Assembly: GCA_019925095.2 (NCBI GenBank) | Contig: CM034402.1 | Location: 7,575,501 to 7,639,500 of the forward strand | Source: Dendrolimus kikuchii | Taxonomy: Eukaryota > Arthropoda > Insecta > Lepidoptera > Lasiocampidae | Reading direction: 5' to 3' | DNA: 64,000 nucleotides | In this document: piece after piece, positions 57,778-64,000 of the stretch | How the letters are laid out: the number at the start of each line of letters is the position of its first letter | How positions within the stretch are numbered: position 1 is the first letter of the stretch | Notes under the pieces: model-generated | Databases searched by the model: none | The model's input: only the letters and a program-made list of their open reading frames with translations | Told to the model about the DNA's origin: nothing | Program-made: the position numbers and the translations under genes

Positions 57778-59351
57778 TATTTTAAACGAAGTTTTTTTTT
57801 TGTTCCTTTTTAGTGTCTAGCTATGTATGGGTAGACCTACGAAAGGTGCCGCGCTCCTTAAAAAATATAGGTCCCAAGAAACGGGAACAAAAAAATGTTC
57901 GTAAAATGAAAACTACTGGGCCAAACTATGTTAAATTTTTGGGGGACCAAATGGCAACTATTCCGCATCAAACTAAACAAGAATCACGTAAATCGGATTA
58001 TAAATCTCGGAGTAATCGGTGAACATACATAAAATAAAAAACAAAAAAAAATATCCCGACGAATTGAGAACCTCCTCCTTTTTTGAAGTCGGTTAAAAAG
58101 AAAAATCAGTCAGGTACATACACGTACGTACACAGTGCACCTATCACTCTACGCATAGTATAATAATTCACGTCTTCGTTAATTTCGACCCTAAAAACAT
58201 ATAATAAGTAAGTAGCCTAAACCTGAAAAATTATTTAACTGTTTCTGTTGAAATAAATATTCATTGTAAGTATCATTATCACAAGCTTTAGACAAGCACA
58301 AGCTTTATAACTTAATAGTTATAGGGTTGGAGTCACTTTTTTCGGCTTTGGTAGCTCTTATCCCTATATACTAAGAGAAATAAAAAATCAGTAACTTCAA
58401 TATAATTTTTCAAGACCTCTAACGATTAACCATGCGCCTAAATTTCATTGACTTAGACCCAACAGTATGTAAAAAGAAATAACTATGATATACATATGTT
58501 AAAAGAGATAGACCGACTGATAGACGAATGTACATGATGAATTTATAAGGGTTCTGTTATTACCAAAATAGCCCGGAAACCCTAAAAAGCATTTAGATCT
58601 AATAATTTTGGGCTAATCACTCTTTCTTCTACTTGCCCTCTTGTGATAAGCTTACATTAGGTTTCTTTACTTTTATGTAACCTTATTAGAACAGTAAATC
58701 GATTGAATTAAATTATGTGACCGCGGCAAGTGTTCCCATTTCGTAAACCGTAGCCTTAATATGACCTGATAGCTCGTTCGTGTGGTAAAAGTAAATTAAG
58801 TAGGCAACTAATCGATTCTGTAGTTATTTCCAAGAAAGTGATTTATGTTGGATTATGTTGCAGTGTATTCAAACAAAACTGTTTTTAAGCCTCATTAGAA
58901 GTTTTCTTATTTTTGGCATCATAGTAGATTCATAACGTGGTTCTTACGTGAAACCGTAATTCTAGAATGTTAAACTGCAATAAAAGAGTGTTACGTTAAA
59001 TCTATTAATCTATCTATTAGTCGAGAATTACTTTTCCCATATGAAAATTGTGTTAAATATAAATGTTTGTATGAGACTCATACTTAAGTTTAGCATATGA
59101 TTTGGTGATGAAAATGAGCTTTGAAGTCGCAAAAATCGTTCGAAACCGGTTCCTCTAAAACCAAAAGCTATTTACCGAACTTTTGTTTTGCTAAAAACCA
59201 CAATTATACTAAACTTAAACGTTGAAGAAAACTATAAAAAAACTCCTACATACTTGCTTTTAACAGTTTCTAGTGTGTTTTCTATTCCTAAGCCCTGTCT
59301 ATAGTTTAGTTAAATTAATTAACAATTTGTAGTTTGTAATACACTAGGCTA
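57778..59351. other. PTPN9 intron 4, repeat flank and unassigned DNA
   Basis: Bases 57800-58095 continue the CCGACTTC repeat family, ending in GAGAACCTCCTCC and GAAGTCGGTTAAA. From 58100 to 59351 nothing was recognised. Confidence 0.4.
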
Positions 59352-59759
59352 CAGTAGGGCCTCGACATTTCGGACAAGCAAAAACAAGGCCTTTTGCGGC
59401 GTCCGTATTGTGGTCTGCAATATTGTACTTGTAATAAAACACAACCTATGATTCTTTCCTTAATTAATTATCGAAAAGTAAGTCAAGACAAGTGAGACAA
59501 ACAAGACGGAAATTCGTACATACAAATTTACATATTGGGCCTTATTTAAAAAAAAACAGAATTGTAATCCTTCTTGAAAAAGTCTGCAATACTCTTCTGT
59601 TTATAATTTTCACACTACGTTTGAAAAGCTCCGTCTTTTACTCGACCCAGACACAACTTCATGGCTGTCAAATTCGTTATTTTCCACCCATTTCAAAGTA
59701 GTGTTTAAGACCGCCGCTTGGCCGGGTTAGCGGGGGTCCGGATTAACAAGGCCCCTCTG
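59352..59759. mobile_element. pogo/Tigger-like MITE (408 bp)
   Basis: Left end CAGTAGGGCCTCGACATTTC and right end (reverse) CAGAGGGGCCTTGTTAATCC, each containing TCCGGAC/CGGAC-like inner blocks, with TA on both sides (59350-59351 and 59760-59761). CAGT-GG-CCTCGA is the end style of pogo-type transposons. There is no transposase. Confidence 0.7.
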
Positions 59760-60399
59760 TAATATGACATCCCAGCAATTAAAAGAGTTTAGAAAATTAT
59801 TTTGTCGTTGCCATGAAAACGTTTGTTGTAATGTGGGTTATAATTTTGTAGGCGATGAAATCAAGTTTGTGTACTGATCCCATGATATTCAAAATATTTA
59901 TTTTTTGTTGCAGTCAACTGTTTAGTACAAAATTCTAGTTCCTGACTGAATCTTACCGTCCTAACCTAACAAGCATAGAAATCGTCCTACAAATTATCTG
60001 AAGAATAGATTTATTGGTTCCTTTTGTAAAGGGTACATTGTATACATTAGAATGTAATTAGTGTAACCGTGTTTACCTTTGAACATTAACGATAGATAGC
60101 ATTATCAGTAATTTATCAGAACTTAATAGATTTTATAATTTGTTAGATTATTTGAGCAATTAAGTATTTGTTCCATTAGTAACGTACTTTTTCAAATGTA
60201 ACATTATATAGTCATTGCTTTTGGCAGTTTAATTTTACTCTTCACAGATTTTAATGAAATTAGCAGAACTGCGAGCTGCATATTTGCTCAAATGTTTAAA
60301 CGAAAGTTTTTAATCGTAACTTTCTAAATTATTCGGTGGCTGACTCATCGCGTGTTACAAAATGCGTAGCAAAATTTTCAGCGTAGCGCAACGGACAGA

Positions 60400-60620
60400 T
60401 GAACATCTGTAGCCGGTATTCGTAGCGAGGGCCGCACCGCCCACCGCCCGAATCCGCCTCCAGGCCGCCCTGCGCCCATCGCCGACTCAGCCAAGAGGCC
60501 GAGGCAAAACCTGACGTCAGTCGGGCTCGTACCACGGTCGAGTCTGCACGTTTGCTTATCGACGTTATTGCGCGCCTAATTTACATCGATACCGGATATT
60601 CGAGTCGCGTGTGCCTCGTC
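60400..60620. promoter_or_regulatory. GC- and CpG-rich island in AT-rich intron
   Basis: The only strongly CG-rich patch of this size in the right third of the window (GCACCGCCCACCGCCCGAA, GACGTCAGTCGGGCTCG). It lies just upstream of the candidate first exon at 60734. A 68-codon minus-strand frame here (60329-60535) is low-complexity and is not called a gene. Confidence 0.4.
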
Positions 60621-60697
60621 TACGATTAACTCGCTGCATGCTAATTTTCCGATACTTTGAGCACCGATCGTATCAACTCCGCTCGATTGTTAATATT

Positions 60698-60925
60698 TTT
60701 ATACAAACTGCAAACAGGTGGCAATTTTATATCAGTGGTTATAATTGGTGGTTAGTGGCGTGGCGTCAAGTGGTACTCGGTGTTTGGTGACGATCAGAGT
60801 GTGTCCAAGAAGTACACTCTTCTGGGGCTTTGGCACCCAGTTTCGGCATTAGTTTATTGTCAAGTAACTGCGGATCGATAGCAACAGCTGAGCCGATTGT
60901 AGCCGCTGCCCGCATTGCTTATCAA
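60698..60925 (+). promoter_or_regulatory. Candidate promoter and non-coding first exon
   Basis: TTTTTATAC (about 60697-60705) stands 30-35 bases before TCAGT at 60732-60736, matching TATA plus arthropod initiator spacing. The following ~190 bases contain no ATG and end at a plausible donor ATCAAG|GTACGG (60925/60926). This could be a 5' UTR exon of an alternative PTPN9 transcript that skips the CRAL-TRIO exons, or of another plus-strand gene. It is inference from motif order only. Confidence 0.4.
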
Positions 60926-62640
60926 GGTACGGCGATAATCCTACCTCATTGACCTATTTTACACGCATTATTATTGTTTGACCAACTTTTGTAGTTTCCT
61001 GTGTCGCTAGATACAGACGAAAAAAGTAGGAATCATACTTGTCCACAAATAGAACTAAAGATGTTAATCAGGCCACTTGGCAAACAAACTAATGACGCCG
61101 CCTGCCGGTTGCTTAATACTAGTCTATTTTGTCTCTTCTACAAAAATAGTATATAAACAACTAATGATATCACAACTTTACCTTGATCAGCGTGTTGTCG
61201 CGTTACACACCTGTTAGTAAACTAAAGTCTTAAAAGCAATTAACTCCCACACTCTTTGCGTTGTAGCGCGAGCCAAGTACTGTTTCACAGATCGTCTTAT
61301 TTCGTAAACTACTTTTTTTTTATAAAACACGTGACTGACATACAAATACAAAACAATAAATCCACTGATTGATGACATCGCTTTGTTTATCTATACATAG
61401 AGATTTAGATTTCCAGACGACAGACGACACGCGGACGACACGTATTAAACCGCACTCAACCCTAATCCTTCTCATAACACCATGTCTAGTGGGACTTACT
61501 TACAAGAACTCTTTGACAAAATCTTGTAATTATACATATTGATCACCCCATGTTCATACAATAACTTCATAACATATTTTGCTAACAAGGTATTCTATTT
61601 AGCATAAAATTATCCCTAGAGGTCCTGAAATGGAGGAAAACTCGAATATCATATCTTCGTTGTCGCAAACGTAATAGAAGTTCCCTTTAAGATTCTGTGA
61701 ATTCCAATAAAAGATTCTTTGTCAAAGGGCGAACTTTTATTAAATTTTACTTTGTATAGAGTCGTGAAGCCACTATAGCTGTAAGTTCTGAACTTCGCTT
61801 CTCATTGTTTCAGTAGTTGATATAAATCTTGTTGGCGTTTTTATTGTTGTTAAGGGCAGAGTCGGTTGTGCTGTTGGTTTGTGTATGATGCCATTGTAAA
61901 ACGCTATTACGTATTATATCAAAGTTAATAATCGATGTGTGTTGTTATATCGCAATCTGCAATTTCAAACGGAAGCCACGTGACGACATCGATTTCGCCA
62001 CAAGCCCCTGCCACAGCTAATTGAATAAGCGATCGGTTATTGGCAAGCTACAAGATATAATTATGAAAGTTATTATTTAATTTTAGGTTTGCTTCCGTTC
62101 CGTTTGTTAAGGTGGAATCGTTTTCCGTACGCCAAATCAAGGTCTTTCAAGAATTTTTTTAAAGTAACTTCAAACAAGAAGTATCCTTCCGATATGCAAG
62201 TTTTAAATATTTATAAGATTTCACAACCATAAAGTGTCCAAAAATTAGAAGGCGTTAATTAATAGTTTGATAACAGTAATACTTGAAGATTTAATTACTT
62301 ATTATTTCGCGTATTCTTTGGAGTTTAGGCTTTATTCCCAAAGTATTTCGTCGTTTGTATTAGGACTTCTTTTGCTTGTTTTTTTAAAATAATATTTAAG
62401 TGCATTTTACAAAATATGTTCCATTTATTTTTGTTTTATATAGACTATGTTGATATAGTTCTAAATACATGAATCTTTGTTCTTTATTTTTCTTTTTAAA
62501 TTTTTTACTGAATTTTTCGGGCCGATCTGACGAAAACCTCATTCAAATTCTTAACTCAATTACTTTTTCTGCTATATTGTTATTTTAGTTATATTGCTTT
62601 AAAATAGAATATAAACATTACTTAGCCGTTTCCCATTATC
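60926..62640. other. Intronic or intergenic DNA, no feature recognised
   Basis: Contains an ACGACAGACGACACGCGGAC repeat-like word near 61417. No exon, element end or tandem array could be supported. Confidence 0.35.
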
Positions 62641-63090
62641 AGGACCTCTGTGGTTGAGTGGGCTTAAACCATTACCGGCCTACTTCTGCGCTGGATTGGA
62701 CCGGGCGTAACTACGTTCTAAGTCTCAGCCTTTCCTACAAAAAGCGCGAGGCACATGGGAGGAGGGTGGTTTTAGTATGTATTGGTTGTTGCCCGTGCAA
62801 CTTGTCGGAGTCTCCACACAAGCCGGTTTATTACTGTTTGGATTGCCCCTTCTGGGAAGGCCTCCATGATCAACTATGGTCTAATCCCTTGCAAAGGACC
62901 CGGTATTGGGCGTAAATAGCATTTCCCCCGCCTTAAAAAAAATAATTACCGGCCTACTTCACTGTAGCGCAGAGGCCCTGGGTTTGATCCCTGCCATGGT
63001 AAGTATCGTAAGAGAACTTTCCGTTATTCTTATATTTTATTATTGTTTGTAGTTTGGGTATATAAAACATTTGTTGTTCTGCCGATTATT
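62641..63090 (+). repeat. tRNA-derived SINE interrupted by a retro-insertion
   Basis: The A-box half (ACCTCTGTGGTTGAGTGGGC) at 62643-62686 and the B-box half (CTGGGTTTGATCCCTGCCA) near 62978-62996 are separated by a 258 bp insert. Removing the insert gives a normal pol III SINE head followed by AAGAGAACTTTCCGTTATT, homologous to the SINE at 63645. Confidence 0.75.
62687..62944 (+). mobile_element. 258 bp retro-insertion with 16 bp duplication
   Basis: Flanked by ATTACCGGCCTACTTC (62671-62686 and 62945-62960) and ending in an A-rich tail (AAAAAAAATA). It encodes nothing clear; a frame with CLDCPFWEGLHDQLW is open but unrecognised. Probably a short SINE or truncated LINE end. Confidence 0.75.
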
Positions 63091-63644
63091 ACCTTTAACA
63101 AGTGTTTTTATTAGCATTTCCATAATTTCCTATTTTTGTATCACGTAATTATAAAATTACCTTTGACAGTAAAGATCTTTTATTTTCCTACGCTTATATC
63201 TATATAAAGTAGTGGTTATTTTGAATTATAGATCTATGAAATTGCTGCTAAACATGGTAATGTCGATGATATATTATGATATTAATTTTAAGAAAATGTT
63301 CACAGCTTTCTTGTAACCTAAAAAGATAAAATAAAATGGGTGCTTAGGGTCGTCTTATGCTCATATATAAAGATATATAGCGACACATTAAATACTTTTG
63401 GAAATAAACACATGAAAGATATAACTGGGAAGGAAAAGAAATTAAATGTCAAGAAAGTTTGAGTTCCACAAATTTCCATACGGCTGGATATTGATTTCCC
63501 ACGTTTACATGTTCGGGTATTGCGTTTGTTGCCGGTTGCCAAAGAGTTGGATTGAATACGATTTATTTATTCGAAGGTCATATACATTACCTAATGTAAT
63601 ATTACAATTATTCATTAATGAGTTTGGTCCTTTTATCAAATCAG
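63091..63644. other. No feature recognised
   Basis: AT-rich DNA between two tRNA-derived SINEs. No exon was seen. Confidence 0.35.
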
Positions 63645-63905
63645 ACGGCCTCTTTGGTTGACTGGGCTACGCGCCTGTCGGCCTAGCTTACTGCAACGCT
63701 CTCCGCATTTCCAGGTTCGGTCCTGGCATGGTAAATTTCGTAAACAAACTTTCCGTTATTTAGTTGTAGTAGTTTAGTGTTGTCTGGATGTCTGCGATCG
63801 GGCCTAGAATGGGCTGTTGTATATTACTCATAACACAAGCGTAAATTGCTTAGCATGGGGATATATAACGTCTGCACTTATCTATGATTATTATTTATAA
63901 AATGT
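63645..63905 (+). repeat. tRNA-derived SINE, near complete
   Basis: A-box-like GGCCTCTTTGGTTGACTGGG at 63646 and B-box-like CAGGTTCGGTCCTGG near 63712, followed by a non-tRNA body (AATTTCGTAAACAAACTTTC and ATAACACAAGCGTAAATTGC). It resembles a tRNA gene only in its head and lacks a foldable acceptor stem, so no tRNA is called. Confidence 0.75.
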
Positions 63906-64000
63906 GAACGACATATTTAAAACTTTTTTTACAATTATTTCTTTACTTTACTCAATATTACATAATATATAAACATAGTTTACATGATTATATTTTTATT

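Noticed and set aside
60329..60535. 68-codon minus-strand frame, GC-rich
   Set aside because: Low-complexity Arg/Gly/Ala-rich sequence with no splice or domain support; the CpG-rich island explains the open frame.
63645..63730. tRNA gene
   Set aside because: A- and B-box-like sequences are present but no cloverleaf acceptor stem closes, and the body continues as a known SINE found also at 24430-24590 and 62641-63090.

Overview
The window is eukaryotic, AT-rich, intron-bearing nuclear DNA, most probably from a moth or butterfly. Spliced orthologues of animal genes (mitochondrial ribosomal protein L23 and tyrosine phosphatase PTPN9/Meg2) sit in a dense load of insect mobile elements: a Mag-type Ty3/gypsy element, RTE-, R1- and Jockey/CR1-type LINEs, mariner and maT transposons, small Helitrons ending in CTAGT, and several SINE families. 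No bacterial genes, CRISPR arrays, rRNA genes or free-standing tRNA genes were seen. No exogenous virus was seen.

Layout. 1-8.1 kb: R1-type LINE remnant, a MITE, a SINE, and a nearly intact 4.6 kb Mag-clade LTR retrotransposon on the minus strand with apparently identical LTRs. 8.1-10.2 kb: a small two-exon minus-strand gene for a putative secreted peptide (92 aa), with a partly duplicated terminal exon and a TATA promoter. 10.4-16.9 kb: nested LINE/SINE insertions, a MITE pair, a 1.9 kb repeat and a Jockey-type LINE. 17.0-17.9 kb: a divergent pair of small genes, a 72-aa ORF (-) and a two-exon Cys-rich 96-aa protein (+). 20.8-26.6 kb: mRpL23 (-), three exons, with a 5.3 kb last intron holding an RTE LINE, a second LINE 3' end and SINEs. 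28.3-64 kb: PTPN9 (+). Four exons (28292-28324, 48599-48820, 51061-51150, 52455-52595) encode the first 162 residues, the N-terminal part of the CRAL-TRIO/Sec14 module. The phosphatase domain must lie beyond the window. Its 20.3 kb first intron contains a mariner, a 5.5 kb hAT-type element, a maT element, Helitrons and LINE debris. Intron 4 extends past the window end and contains a promoter-like segment near 60.7 kb.

The host genes are unrelated housekeeping or signalling genes and do not form a pathway. The mobile elements do show relationships: one SINE family shares its 3' tail with a LINE present in the window, several insertions are nested with clear target-site duplications, and one MITE family carries a TGACGTCA palindrome. 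No wholly new system was proven. The strongest leads are the unrecognised secreted-peptide gene, a possible antisense gene across the PTPN9 start, the MITE family carrying TGACGTCA, and a repeat family whose internal minisatellite has changed between copies.
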